In this document: positions 20,833-30,595 of the stretch, piece by piece | How the letters are laid out: every line of letters starts with the position of its first letter | Position numbering within the stretch: position 1 is the stretch's first letter | DNA from: Micromonospora globbae | GTDB lineage: Bacteria > Actinomycetota > Actinomycetes > Mycobacteriales > Micromonosporaceae | Assembly: GCF_003610785.1 (NCBI RefSeq) | Contig: NZ_RAQQ01000020.1 | Location: 62,001-126,000, forward strand | DNA length: 64,000 bases | Direction of reading: 5' to 3' | Position numbers and translations under genes: made by a program | Notes under the pieces: generated by a model | What the model saw: only the letters and a program-made list of their open reading frames with translations | What the model was told of the DNA's origin: nothing | Database searches by the model: none

Positions 20833-23800
20833 CAGGGAGTGTCCTTCTCCGCCGCCAGCAGGGCGGCGACCTCGGTTTCGGAGAGCCCGTCGAGTTCGGC
20901 GGCGATCCGCTGCTCGATCTGGGCGGCCAGGTCGGCCACCACCGGGCTGCTGAACAGGGCCCGCATCGGCAGGTCCACGTCCACCTCGGCGCGGATGCGG
21001 GCCATCGCCCGCATGCCCCGCAGGGAGTTACCGCCGAGGGCGAAGAAGTCGTCGAGCGCACCGACCTTCTCCACCTGGAGGATCTCGGCGTAGACGTCGG
21101 CGACCAGCGACTCGGCCTCGGTGCGGGGAGCCACGAAACCGTCCGCGGTGGCGGCGGCCTCCGGCGCGGGCAGCGCCGCGACGTCGAGCTTGCCGTTCGG
21201 GGTGAGCGGCAGCGCGTCCACCGGCACGAAGGCCGTCGGCACCAGGTGCGCGGGAAGCTCGGCGGCCAGGTCGGCCGCGAGGGCCGCCGGGTCGGCGGTG
21301 CCGACCACGTAGCCGACCAGCTCTGGCTCGCCGGAGTCGGTGCGCACCACCACGGCCGCCTCCCGCACGTCGGGGCGGGCGAGCAGGGTCGACTCGATCT
21401 CGCCGAGCTCGATCCGCATGCCGCGGACCTTCACCTGGTTGTCGCGGCGGCCGAGGTACTCCAGCGTCCCGTCGGCGCGCCGGCGGGCCAGGTCACCGGT
21501 GCGGTACATCCGCGCACCGGGCGGCCCGAACGGGCAGGGCAGGAAGCGTTCCGCCGTCAGCCCGGGCCGGCGCAGGTAGCCGCGCGCGAGCTGGTCGCCG
21601 GCGACGTACAGCTCGCCGACCACCCCCGGCGGCACCGGGTTCAGGGCCGCGTCGAGCAGGTACGCCCGGGTGTTCCAGGTGGGACCGCCGATGGGCACCG
21701 GGCCGGCCGGCAGCGTCTCCCCCGGCGCGATCCGGGCCGCCACGCAGCCCACGGTGGCCTCGGTCGGCCCGTACTCGTTGACGATCGCGACGTCCTCGTG
21801 CCCGGGCCGCCAGCCGGCCAGCTGCTCGCCGGTGAGCGCCTCGCCGCCGATCACCAGGTCGACGGTGGGCGACAGCTCCGGCTCGAGCAGCGGCAGGTGG
21901 CTCGGGGTGATCTTGAGGAACGACGGTCGGCCGCCGGCGCGGGCCGCCGCGTCGTCGAAGGCGGCCAGCCGGACCGTGCCGCCGGCGGTGAGCGTGCCGA
22001 GCAGCCCGGTGACGGTCAGGTCGAACGAGACCGGCGAGTGCAGCAGCGCCGTGCCCGCGAGGCCGGGGTAGGTGTGCCGCGCCCAGGCCAGGTAGGCGGC
22101 GACCGCCCGGTGCTCGACCACCACGCCCTTGGGACGCCCGGTGGAGCCGGACGTGTAGAGCACGTACGCCGGGTGCTCGGGGCGCAGCGGGGCGACCCGG
22201 TCGGCGTCGGTGAGGTCACCGTCGGCCAGGTCCGCGCCGGTGCCGGCGTCGACCACCAGCGCACCGGCCGGGACCAGCGCGGCGGTCTCCGCGGTGGCCA
22301 GCACCAGCGCTGGCTGCGCGTCCTCCAACAGGTACGCGATCCGCCCGGCGGGGTAGCCGGTGTCCACGGGCACGTACGCGGCGCCCGACTTGAGCACGGC
22401 GAGGATCGCCACCACCAGCTCCACCGAGCGGGGCAGCGCCAGCGCCACGCGGGTCTCCGGGCCGGCGCCGCGGGCGACCAGCAGCCGGGCGAGGCGGTTG
22501 GCCCGCGCGTTCACCTCGGCGTAGGACAGCGCGACGCCCTCGTGCACCAGCGCCGTGGCGTCGGGGGCGGCGGCCACGCGCCGCTGCACCTCCTCCACGA
22601 CGGTGGTCGCCGGCACCTCGCGGGCGGTGTCGTTCCACGTGACGAGCACCCGCTCCCGCTCGGCGTCGTCGAGCAGCGGCAGCGCGGAGACCTGCTGCCC
22701 GGGTGCCGTCACGGCCGCGTCGAGCAGCCGGACGTACCGGGCCACGAGGGCCTCCGCGGTGGTGCGGTCGAACAGCGCCGTCCGGTAGACCAGCCGGCTC
22801 GTCGTGGTGGTGATGTCGAACGCCAGGTCGTCCTTCGTGGTGCCCAGCGCCACCGGGTCCAGGCCGGAGTCCGGGATCCAGTTGAGCGCGGTCTGGAAGA
22901 TCGGCTGCACCGACGGGTCGCGCTGGGGGGCGACCGCCTCGACGATCCGCTGGAACGGGGTCTGGCCGTGCTCCATCGCGTCGACCAGCCCGTCGCGTAC
23001 CCGGGTGACCAGCTCGGCGAAGGTGGGGTCGCCGGCGAGGTCGCAGCGCAGCGCCACCGGGTTCACGAACATGCCGATGAGCGGCGCCAGCTCGGGGTTG
23101 TCGCGGCCGGCGGTGGACACGCCGACCACCACATCCTCGTCGCCGGAGATGCGCGACAGCAGCGCCGCGAACGCCGCCAGCAGCACCATGTACGGGGTGG
23201 CCGACGCGCCGGTGGCGAGTTCGCCGACCCGGGTGAGCAGCCCGTCGGGCAGGTCGAAGTGCACCTCGTCGCCGGCGAAGCCGAGCTGGGCCGGTCGGGG
23301 CCGGTCCAGCGGCAGCCCGGTGGCGGCGGGCGCGCCGGCGAGGTGGTCCCGCCAGAAGGTGAGCTGCCGCTCCAGCTCCTCGCCGGTGAGCTGTTCGCGC
23401 TGCCACACCGCGAAGTCGGCGTACTGGACGGGCAGCTCGGGGACGTCGGCGGGCACGCCGGTGAGCACGGACCGGCTGAACGCGGCCAGTTCGGCGGCGA
23501 GCAGCACCGCCGAGTGGCTGTCGAAGACGGCGTGGTGCACCACGAACAGCAGCGCCACCTGGTCGTCGCCGAGCCGCAGCAGCCGGGCCCGCCACAGCGG
23601 GGCGGCGTCCAGCGGGATCGGCGTGCGGCCCAGCTCGGTGAGCTCGGCGTCGAAGCGGCGCACCTGCTCGGTGCCGGCGAGGTGGCGCAGGTCCACCACG
23701 GGCAGCGTGAACGGCTCCGCCTCGCGGACGACCTGCACCAGCGCCCCGTCGTCGACCCGCAGGTGCGTACGCAGCGCCTCGTGCCGGGCCACGACCCGGT

Positions 23801-23951
23801 TGACCACCTCGGTGGCCTGCTCCGGGGTCACGCCGACGGGGAACCGGAACGGATTGGAGACGTTGTAGACCGGCGAGGCGGGATCGAGCTGGTTGGCGAT
23901 CCAGATCCGCTCCTGGGCGAACGAGGCCGGGAAGGTCCACTCCCGCGTCAT
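20832..23951 (-). CDS. NRPS module C-A-PCP, predicted Asn-activating
   Basis: A 1,039-residue single module. The condensation domain (about 5-430) has the motif HHAVFDSHS, with Ser in place of the usual Gly of HHxxxDG. The adenylation domain (about 450-945) carries YTSGSTGRPKGVV, NEYGPTEATVG and YRTGDLARRR. The PCP (FFALGGNSLRGM) closes the protein. The hand-derived code DLTKVGEVGK agrees closely with the asparagine consensus. The ATG chosen has GGGAGG seven bases before it and overlaps the MbtH gene by four bases; upstream in-frame sequence is not NRPS-like. No epimerase domain. It should accept the polyketide-extended chain and add Asn, or a beta-hydroxy form if the neighbouring oxygenase acts. 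Confidence 0.93.
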
Positions 23952-24136
23952 GACGCCGCCTCCCGCACGCTGCGCGGGCGCATGTCGGTCCAGACGCCGT
24001 CGATGTGGGTGAGGCACTCCTCGCGGCTGCCGGCGAAGCCGGCGTCGTGCCAGCCCGCGGGCAGTTCCCGGTCGGCCGACCAGATCGAGTACTGCTCCTC
24101 GTCGTTGCGGACGACGAGGCATCGGGATTCGGCCAT
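23948..24136 (-). CDS. MbtH-like protein
   Basis: A 62-residue MbtH-family chaperone for NRPS adenylation domains. It keeps the conserved tryptophans and the sequence VRNDEEQYSIW, LPAGW and CLTHIDGVWTDMRP. Its start overlaps the oxygenase stop by one base and its stop overlaps the next NRPS start by four, so it is translated together with the Asn module. It may serve that module and other A domains in the operon. Confidence 0.95.
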   Translation of the reverse strand: MAESRCLVVRNDEEQYSIWSADRELPAGWHDAGFAGSREECLTHIDGVWTDMRPRSVREAAS

Positions 24137-25089
24137 CAGTTCGCTCCGTTGCTCTCGGGGGTGTGCGGTTCGGCCATCGCGACGGCGATCTTGCGGGGGC
24201 CGGTGAACGGTTCCCGGCCGTGCGCGGCGGTCATGTTGTCCACCACCAGCACGTCGTCGCGCTGGTAGTCGAAGCGGACGGTCGCGGCCCGGTACACGGA
24301 CCGCAGGTGGTCCATCACGTCGGCGGGGATCTCGCCGCCGTCGCCGTAGTAGGTGTTCGACGGCAGCTCGTCGGGGCCGAACATGGCCAGCAGCCCCTCC
24401 TGGTAGTCCTTCGGGAGGGTGCTGACGTGGAAGAACGTCGCGTGGTTGAACCAGCGGGGGGTGTCCGAGCCGGGACGGTGGTGGACGACGTCGCGCACCG
24501 CCCGCGTCCGCAGCCCGTCCTTGCCGCGCCACTCCAGCTCGATCCGGTTCGCCGCCGCGTACGCCTCGACCTCGGCACGGTCGTCGGTGTTGAACACGTG
24601 CTGCCACGGGGTCCCGAAGTCCTCGTGGAAGTTGCGCACGAGCATCCAGCGACGCCGCACGAACTCCTCCCGCACCTGCGGGTCGATCTCCTCGTACACC
24701 CGGCGCACGTCGGCCAGGGGCGTGGCGCCCTGCGTCTCCGGCGGCGTGATGCAGTAGAAGAACAGGGTCAGCGGCCAGCGCGCCTGGTAGGAGTTCTCGT
24801 TGTGCAGGAAGATCTCCTCGTCCGGCGGGTAGTCGGTCGAGGTGTAGACCCGGCCCTTGATGGCGTGGCGGGGTGAGGACCGCTCGGTGTAGGTCAGCGG
24901 CTCCCCGGAGAGGGCGCGGACCACCCGGTCGAACCCGTCCACCCCGCCGACCTCGAACCCGCGGAACAGCAGCCCGCCGTGCTCGGCCAGCGCGGCACGC
25001 AGTTCGCCGCGGCGGTCGGCGATGAGGTCGGTGAGTGCCCGGCCGTCGTTCTCGACGACCACCGGCAGTGTGGCGATGGTGTCGCTCAT
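24136..25089 (-). CDS. TauD/SyrP-type Fe(II)/2-oxoglutarate-dependent oxygenase
   Basis: A 317-residue TauD/TfdA-fold enzyme. The facial triad is readable: His96 and Glu98 in FLHNENSYQ, and distal His290 in TAAHGREPF, with the 2-oxoglutarate-binding Arg in GPRKIAVAM. An acidic residue in the HxE motif fits a hydroxylase and argues against a SyrB2-type halogenase. SyrP and AsnO, both in NRPS pathways, beta-hydroxylate Asp or Asn, so with the Asn module two genes downstream the likely role is Asn beta-hydroxylation, free or carrier-bound. AGGAGT precedes the ATG. The assignment of substrate is inference. Confidence 0.88.
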   Translation of the reverse strand: MSDTIATLPVVVENDGRALTDLIADRRGELRAALAEHGGLLFRGFEVGGVDGFDRVVRALSGEPLTYTERSSPRHAIKGRVYTSTDYPPDEEIFLHNENSYQARWPLTLFFYCITPPETQGATPLADVRRVYEEIDPQVREEFVRRRWMLVRNFHEDFGTPWQHVFNTDDRAEVEAYAAANRIELEWRGKDGLRTRAVRDVVHHRPGSDTPRWFNHATFFHVSTLPKDYQEGLLAMFGPDELPSNTYYGDGGEIPADVMDHLRSVYRAATVRFDYQRDDVLVVDNMTAAHGREPFTGPRKIAVAMAEPHTPESNGAN

Positions 25090-25115
25090 GGCTATCTACT
25101 CCTGTCGTCTCGTGG

Positions 25116-28100
25116 TCAGGCGCGCGGCAGCCGCGGGATGGCGGGGATCGCCGCCGGTTCCCGTGACTCGTCGGTGGCGGGCGCGGCGGCCCGCAGTTCC
25201 CCGATGCGGGCGGCCAGGCCGGCCACCGTGGGCGTCTCGAAGAGGCTGCGCATCGGCAGCCGGACCCCGGTGGCCTTGCGCATCGCCGCGATGAGCTGCA
25301 CCGCCACCAGGGAGTTGCCGCCGAGGGAGAAGAAGTCGTCGTCGACGCCGACCTCGGCCACCCCGAGGGCGTCCCGCCACACCTGGGCGATGGCGATCTC
25401 CAGCTCGGTGCTCGGCGCCGCCGAGCCGCCGCCGGTCACCGCGGGCGTGGCGGCCGGCGTGTCCGGCTCGTCCTCGAGGCTTCCGGTCGTGACCCGGCCG
25501 GCCCGGTCGCGCAGGTCGGCCACCGTCCGGGTGGCGATGACGACCTGCGCGCCGAGACCGGCGGTGAGGCTGCGGCGGAACGCCTCCGCCCCGTCCACCG
25601 GCCGGATGTCCTCGCTCGGCCCGGCCGGGGTCTCCTCGGCCGGGGCCGTGGCGGCCAGTCCGCCGGTGACCGCGCCCTGGTCGACGCGGCGCAGCACGAA
25701 GTCGCTGATCGCCACGAGTTCCCGGCCCGCCTCGTCCCGCAGGGTCAGGTCGGCGGCGACGACCTCGTCGGTGGCGCTGTCGCGGTGCCGCAGGTGGCTG
25801 GTGAAGCGGGCCGGCAGCGGCCCGCGCACCACGATCCGGCCGTACGACAGGGGCAGGTAGGTGCCGGAGCCCTGCCCGCGCCCGAACGCGGTCGCCACGT
25901 CGAGCAGGGCGGGGTGCAGGCCCCACGACGCCAGGTCGCCGGCGGCCTCGGCGGGCGCCTCGATCCGGGCCAGTTCCTCGCCGTCGCCGAGGTGGTGCTC
26001 GCGCAGCGCGTCCCACCGCGGTCCGAAGGTGAGCATGCTGGTCCGGCCCCGGCCGAACGAGGCGTCGTCGTCGACGCGGCGGCCCGCGACGGTCACCTCC
26101 CGGGCCGGCGGCGCCGGCTCGTCGACCCATCCGGCCGCGCCGCGCACGTGCGTGCGCAGCTGGCCGCCGGTGAGGCTGCGGACCGCGAAGTCCGTGCCGT
26201 CGTCGGTGGGGGTCAGCTCCACCCGGTACTGGGCGATGGCGCCCTCCGGCACCGCGAACGGCTCCAGGAACACCACGTCGCGCAGCTCCACGGCCGCGTC
26301 CGGGCCGGGGGCGGGCAGCGCCGCGACCACCGCGGCCCGGACCGACTCCAGGTGGGCGGTGCCGGGCACCACCGGCACGCCGCCGATGCGGTGCTCGTCG
26401 AGCACCCAGTGCGTGGTGGCGGAGACCAGCCCGTGCAGCACCGTACCCTCCGGTCCGGTGACCCGGGTGGTGAGCACCGGATGGTCGACGGTGGTGGTGA
26501 CGGTGTCCCGTCCGGCGGCCCGGAATCCGGCCGGCACGTCCGTCTCCACGGCCATGCCCACCTCGGCCCAGCCGCCCCAGTTCTGCGACAGCACGGGCGC
26601 CCGCCAGCCGCGTCCGGCGCGGGCGTGGGCGTCGAGGAACGCGTTCGCGGCGCAGTAGTCGACCTGGCCGAAGCCTCCGATCACCGAGGTGACGGACGAG
26701 CAGAGCACCACGAAGTCCAGCGGCAGGTCGCCGAAGACGCGGGCCAGCGCGAGGGTGCCGGCGAGCTTCGGGGCGAGCACCCGCTCGGCCTCGGCGCGGT
26801 CCTTGACCTCCGCCATGCCGCCGCCGGGCAGGCCGGCGGCGTGCACGATGCCGTCGATCCCGCCGTACGCCTCCTCGGCCGCGGCCCGCACCCGGCGCAG
26901 GTCGTCGGGGTCGGTGACGTCGGCGGCCAGCACCAGCACCTGGGCGCCGGCGGCCTCCATCCGGCGGATGGCGGCGATGGCCCGCCCGGCCCGGTCGGCG
27001 CTGCCGTGCACGGCGAGGTGGTCGTCCCACCGCTCGCGGGGCGGCAGGCCGGAGCGGGCCAGCAGCACGAGCCGGGCGCGGGCCCGGCGGGCGAAGTCCT
27101 CGGCGAGGGTGATGCCGATGCCGCCCAGGCCGCCGGTGATCACGTACCGGCCGCCCTCGCGCAGGGCGCCCGGCTCGCTCTCGCCCTCGATGGTGACCTG
27201 CTCGTGGTCGGCGACCCAGCGCCGGCCGCCGCGCAACGCCACCTCGGGCCGTCGCGGGTCGCGCGGCCGGCGCAGCTCGTCGACCACGGCCCGGCCGTCG
27301 TGGTCGCCGGGGTCGGCGTCGACGAGCCGGACGGCGAGCCCCGGCAGCTCGGCGGGGAGCACCCGGGTCAGTCCCGCGAGGGTGGCGTGCTCGGGCCGGG
27401 TCAGGTCGTCGCCACGGACGTCGCCGATGCCGCTCGTGACGAGGTCCAGCGTGAGGCCGTTCTCCTCCGCGGTCAGGCCGGCGCCGGCGAGTGCCTGCAC
27501 GAGGTGCAGCGCGCTGAAGAAGCCCCGCTCCTGGGCCGCCCACGTGGCGGCGATGTCGGTGCCGGTCGGCACCCCGTCGAGGGTGAGCGCGTGCACGAGC
27601 CGGGCGGGTACGCCGTCGGTGGACAGCGCCGCCACGAGGGCGTCGTGGTCCTCGCGGACGCCCGGGCGCAGCCGGTAGCCGGTCGGCGTCGCGGCGAAGG
27701 CGTCGCCGGGGCGTACCTCGACGGGGTCGGCTCCGGCGGCGCGCAGGCCGGCGATCAGCGCGTCGCCGCGCGGCCCGTCGGCGAGGACGAGGCACCGTCC
27801 GAGCGTCTCGGTGGGCGGCTGCGGCGCGGCCTGCCGCCAGACCGGTACGGCGAACCACTCCGGCAGTGGACGGGGGCCGCTCTGTGCCGCCGGCGCCCCG
27901 CCCTGCGGCTCCGGGTCGGGGTCGACCCAGTAGCGGCGCCGCTCGAACGGGTACGTGGGCAGGGGCACCCGCCGCGCCTGCGGGTCGTCGCCGAGCCGCA
28001 CCGGCACACCGGCGGACCAGAGCACGGCGGCGGCGCCGAGCAGGGTGGCCAGGTCGCCGGTCGACTCGCCGGGGCCGGGGAGGCTGCCCAGCGGGGTGAG

Positions 28101-30584
28101 CTTGCGCTGGTCCGACGACGCCCGGGCGACCTGCATCCGGGCGAGGTTGGCCAGCTGCTTGCCGGGGCCGCACTCGACGAGCTGCCAGGTGCCCTCGCCG
28201 AGCAGGGTGGCCACGCAGTCGCCGAACCGCACGGGCCGGCGCAGGTGGGCCGCCCAGTACGCGGGGTCGGTGGCCTGCGCGTCGGTGATCCACGTGCCGG
28301 TCACGTTGGACAGGAACGGCACCGTCGGCGGGCGCAGCGTCACCGACGCCATGAGGGCGGTGAACTCGTCGAGGATCGGTTCCATCATGGGCGAGTGGAA
28401 GGCGTGCGAGGTGCGCAGCAGCTTGCACTTGCCCTTCAGCACCTCGGCGAAGGCCGCGACCGCCTCGGTCTCACCGGCCACCACGCAGGTGCCCGGGCCG
28501 TTCACCGTCGCCACGGCGAGCCCCTCGGGCAGCCGCTCGGCGACCGTCTTCTCGTCGAGCGAGACGGCGAGCATCGCACCGGCCGGCAGGGACTGCATGA
28601 GCCGGCCGCGGGCGGCGACGACCCGCAGCGCGTCGGGGAGGGTGAGCACGCCGGCCACGGTGGCGGCCACGTACTCGCCGATCGAGTGCCCGATCATCGC
28701 CGCCGGGCGCGCCCCCGCGTCCTGCCACAGGCGGGCCAGGGCGTACTCGACCACGAACAGCGCGGGCTGGGTGTAGCGGGTCTCGGTGAGCTTCTCCCCC
28801 GCCTGCGGGTCGCGGCCGAGGATCAGGTCCCGGATGTCCAGCCCCAGCTCGGGGCGGAGCAGCTCGGCGCACTCGTCGACGGTGGCGGCGAAACCGGGCT
28901 CCTCGGCGTAGAGCTGCGCGCCCATGCCGGCGTACTGGGCGCCCTGGCCGGAGAAGAGGAAGGCCAGGCGGGGCGCGCCCTCGGCCACGCCCCGCTGCAC
29001 GCGCCGCGGGTTGGCCAGCGCGGCCACGGCGTCGGGCAGGTCGGTGGCCACCACGGCGGCGCGGTGCGGGTACTCCCGGCGGCCCACGCGCAGCGTGTGC
29101 GCCACGTCCGCGAGGTACTCCGGACCGGCGTCCGCGGCGCCGTCGAGGTGCGCGGCGAGCCGCTGCAGCGCGGCGTCCAGGGCCGTGGGCGTCTGCGCCG
29201 ACACGTGCAGCAGCTGTGCCGGGCGCACCCGCCGGGCGGCGCCGTACGCGGCGGGCGCCTGCTCCAGCACCACGTGGGCGTTGGTGCCGCCGATGCCGAA
29301 GGAGCTGACGCCGGCCCGGCGCGGGCCGCCGTCGGTGTCCCACTTGGTGAGGGTGTTCGCCACGTAGAACGGGGTGTCGGCGAAGTCGATGGCCGGGTTC
29401 GGGGTCTCGTAGTTGATGGTGGGCGGGATCAGCCCGTGCTCCATGGCGAGCACGGTCTTGATGACGCTCACGATCCCCGACGGCTGGCTGAGGTGGCCGA
29501 TGTTGGACTTCACCGAGCCGATGCCGCACCAGCCCCGGTCGTCGGTGTCCTTGGCGTACACGGCCGACAGCGCCGCCACCTCGATGGGGTCGCCCATGGC
29601 GGTGCCGGTGCCGTGCGCCTCGACGTAGCTGATGGTGCGGGGGTCGACTCCGGCCATGGCGACGGCCTGGGCGATGGCCTCCATCTGCCCGTCGATGCTC
29701 GGGGCGGTGAAGCCGACCTTGCCGGCGCCGTCGTTGTTGATGGCGTTGCCGAGCACGACGGCCCGGATCGTGTCGCCGTCGGCGATCGCGTCGGAGAGGC
29801 GCTTGAGCAGGGTCACCCCGGCGCCGCTGCCCCACACGGTGCCGTTGGCGCCGGCGTCGAACGGCCGGCACCGGCCGTCCGGCGAGGTGAAGCCGTCCAT
29901 GCCCAGGTAGCCGACGTGCGGCAGCTCGATGTTCACGCCGCCGGCGAGCGCCATGTCGCACTCGCCGTTGCGCAGCGCCTCGCAGGCGAGGTGGAACGCG
30001 ACCAGCGAGGTGGAGCAGGCGGTGTGCACGGTGAGGCTCGGCCCGCGCAGGTCCAGCCGGTACGACACGTTGGTCGCCACGTAGTTCGGCGAGTTGCCGG
30101 TGGCGATGGAGACGGCGCTGTGCGGGCTGCCGCCGACCCGCTTGTTGCGCAGCACGTGGCGGTGCAGGTACGTGTTGCCGCCGGTGCCCGCGTACACGCC
30201 GATCGCCCCGTCGTAGCGGGACGGGTCGTAGCCGGCGTCCTCCAGCGCGGCGTGGCACGACTCCAGGAACAGCCGGTGCTGCGGGTCGGTGATCTCCGCC
30301 TCCCGGGCGGTCATCCCGAACAGGCCGGCGTCGAACTCGTCGTACCCGTCGACGAGCGGCGCCCGGTTGACCCAGCCGGGGTCGTCCACCTCCTCGGCGG
30401 AGGCGCCCCGGGCGAGCTGCTCCTCGCGGGTGAGTTCGGTGACCGACTCCACCCCGTCGACCAGGTTGCGCCAGAACTCGTTCACGTCCGCGGCGCCGGG
30501 CAGGCGGGCGGCCATCCCGACGATCGCGATCGGCTCGATGCCGTCGCCCTCGCCGGACAGTTCGGTTGCGGTCGAATCGTCCAT
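25116..30584 (-). CDS. Type I PKS module KS-AT-KR-DH-ACP
   Basis: About 1,822 residues and one extension module. KS (about 15-440) has the active Cys190 in TACSTS plus EAHGTG and NIGHL histidines. AT (about 530-840) has GHSIGEY (Ser634) and HAFHSPMM, the malonyl-type motif. A reductase follows with GGLGGIG and YCAANAF (Tyr1310). Next comes a hot-dog DH region with HRIGGVPVVPG (His1398) and HPALLDVA (Asp). The ACP near the C-terminus has GGNSL (Ser1758). KR before DH is the reverse of the common cis-AT order. The DH second motif has Ala where Gln/His is usual, but Asp is kept. Expected chemistry is malonyl extension, ketoreduction and probably dehydration. An ATG one codon after a GTG has the better spaced ribosome-binding site (AAGGA). 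Confidence 0.93.
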   Translation of the reverse strand: MDDSTATELSGEGDGIEPIAIVGMAARLPGAADVNEFWRNLVDGVESVTELTREEQLARGASAEEVDDPGWVNRAPLVDGYDEFDAGLFGMTAREAEITDPQHRLFLESCHAALEDAGYDPSRYDGAIGVYAGTGGNTYLHRHVLRNKRVGGSPHSAVSIATGNSPNYVATNVSYRLDLRGPSLTVHTACSTSLVAFHLACEALRNGECDMALAGGVNIELPHVGYLGMDGFTSPDGRCRPFDAGANGTVWGSGAGVTLLKRLSDAIADGDTIRAVVLGNAINNDGAGKVGFTAPSIDGQMEAIAQAVAMAGVDPRTISYVEAHGTGTAMGDPIEVAALSAVYAKDTDDRGWCGIGSVKSNIGHLSQPSGIVSVIKTVLAMEHGLIPPTINYETPNPAIDFADTPFYVANTLTKWDTDGGPRRAGVSSFGIGGTNAHVVLEQAPAAYGAARRVRPAQLLHVSAQTPTALDAALQRLAAHLDGAADAGPEYLADVAHTLRVGRREYPHRAAVVATDLPDAVAALANPRRVQRGVAEGAPRLAFLFSGQGAQYAGMGAQLYAEEPGFAATVDECAELLRPELGLDIRDLILGRDPQAGEKLTETRYTQPALFVVEYALARLWQDAGARPAAMIGHSIGEYVAATVAGVLTLPDALRVVAARGRLMQSLPAGAMLAVSLDEKTVAERLPEGLAVATVNGPGTCVVAGETEAVAAFAEVLKGKCKLLRTSHAFHSPMMEPILDEFTALMASVTLRPPTVPFLSNVTGTWITDAQATDPAYWAAHLRRPVRFGDCVATLLGEGTWQLVECGPGKQLANLARMQVARASSDQRKLTPLGSLPGPGESTGDLATLLGAAAVLWSAGVPVRLGDDPQARRVPLPTYPFERRRYWVDPDPEPQGGAPAAQSGPRPLPEWFAVPVWRQAAPQPPTETLGRCLVLADGPRGDALIAGLRAAGADPVEVRPGDAFAATPTGYRLRPGVREDHDALVAALSTDGVPARLVHALTLDGVPTGTDIAATWAAQERGFFSALHLVQALAGAGLTAEENGLTLDLVTSGIGDVRGDDLTRPEHATLAGLTRVLPAELPGLAVRLVDADPGDHDGRAVVDELRRPRDPRRPEVALRGGRRWVADHEQVTIEGESEPGALREGGRYVITGGLGGIGITLAEDFARRARARLVLLARSGLPPRERWDDHLAVHGSADRAGRAIAAIRRMEAAGAQVLVLAADVTDPDDLRRVRAAAEEAYGGIDGIVHAAGLPGGGMAEVKDRAEAERVLAPKLAGTLALARVFGDLPLDFVVLCSSVTSVIGGFGQVDYCAANAFLDAHARAGRGWRAPVLSQNWGGWAEVGMAVETDVPAGFRAAGRDTVTTTVDHPVLTTRVTGPEGTVLHGLVSATTHWVLDEHRIGGVPVVPGTAHLESVRAAVVAALPAPGPDAAVELRDVVFLEPFAVPEGAIAQYRVELTPTDDGTDFAVRSLTGGQLRTHVRGAAGWVDEPAPPAREVTVAGRRVDDDASFGRGRTSMLTFGPRWDALREHHLGDGEELARIEAPAEAAGDLASWGLHPALLDVATAFGRGQGSGTYLPLSYGRIVVRGPLPARFTSHLRHRDSATDEVVAADLTLRDEAGRELVAISDFVLRRVDQGAVTGGLAATAPAEETPAGPSEDIRPVDGAEAFRRSLTAGLGAQVVIATRTVADLRDRAGRVTTGSLEDEPDTPAATPAVTGGGSAAPSTELEIAIAQVWRDALGVAEVGVDDDFFSLGGNSLVAVQLIAAMRKATGVRLPMRSLFETPTVAGLAARIGELRAAAPATDESREPAAIPAIPRLPRA

Positions 30585-30595
30585 CACGGTGTCCT

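Noticed and set aside
24137..24607. Longer MbtH-containing frame reaching into the oxygenase gene
   Set aside because: MbtH proteins are about 60-75 residues; the extension is simply an alternative frame of the oxygenase.
24136..25089. SyrB2-type halogenase
   Set aside because: The metal-binding motif is HNE with Glu98 present; halogenases have Ala or Gly at that position.
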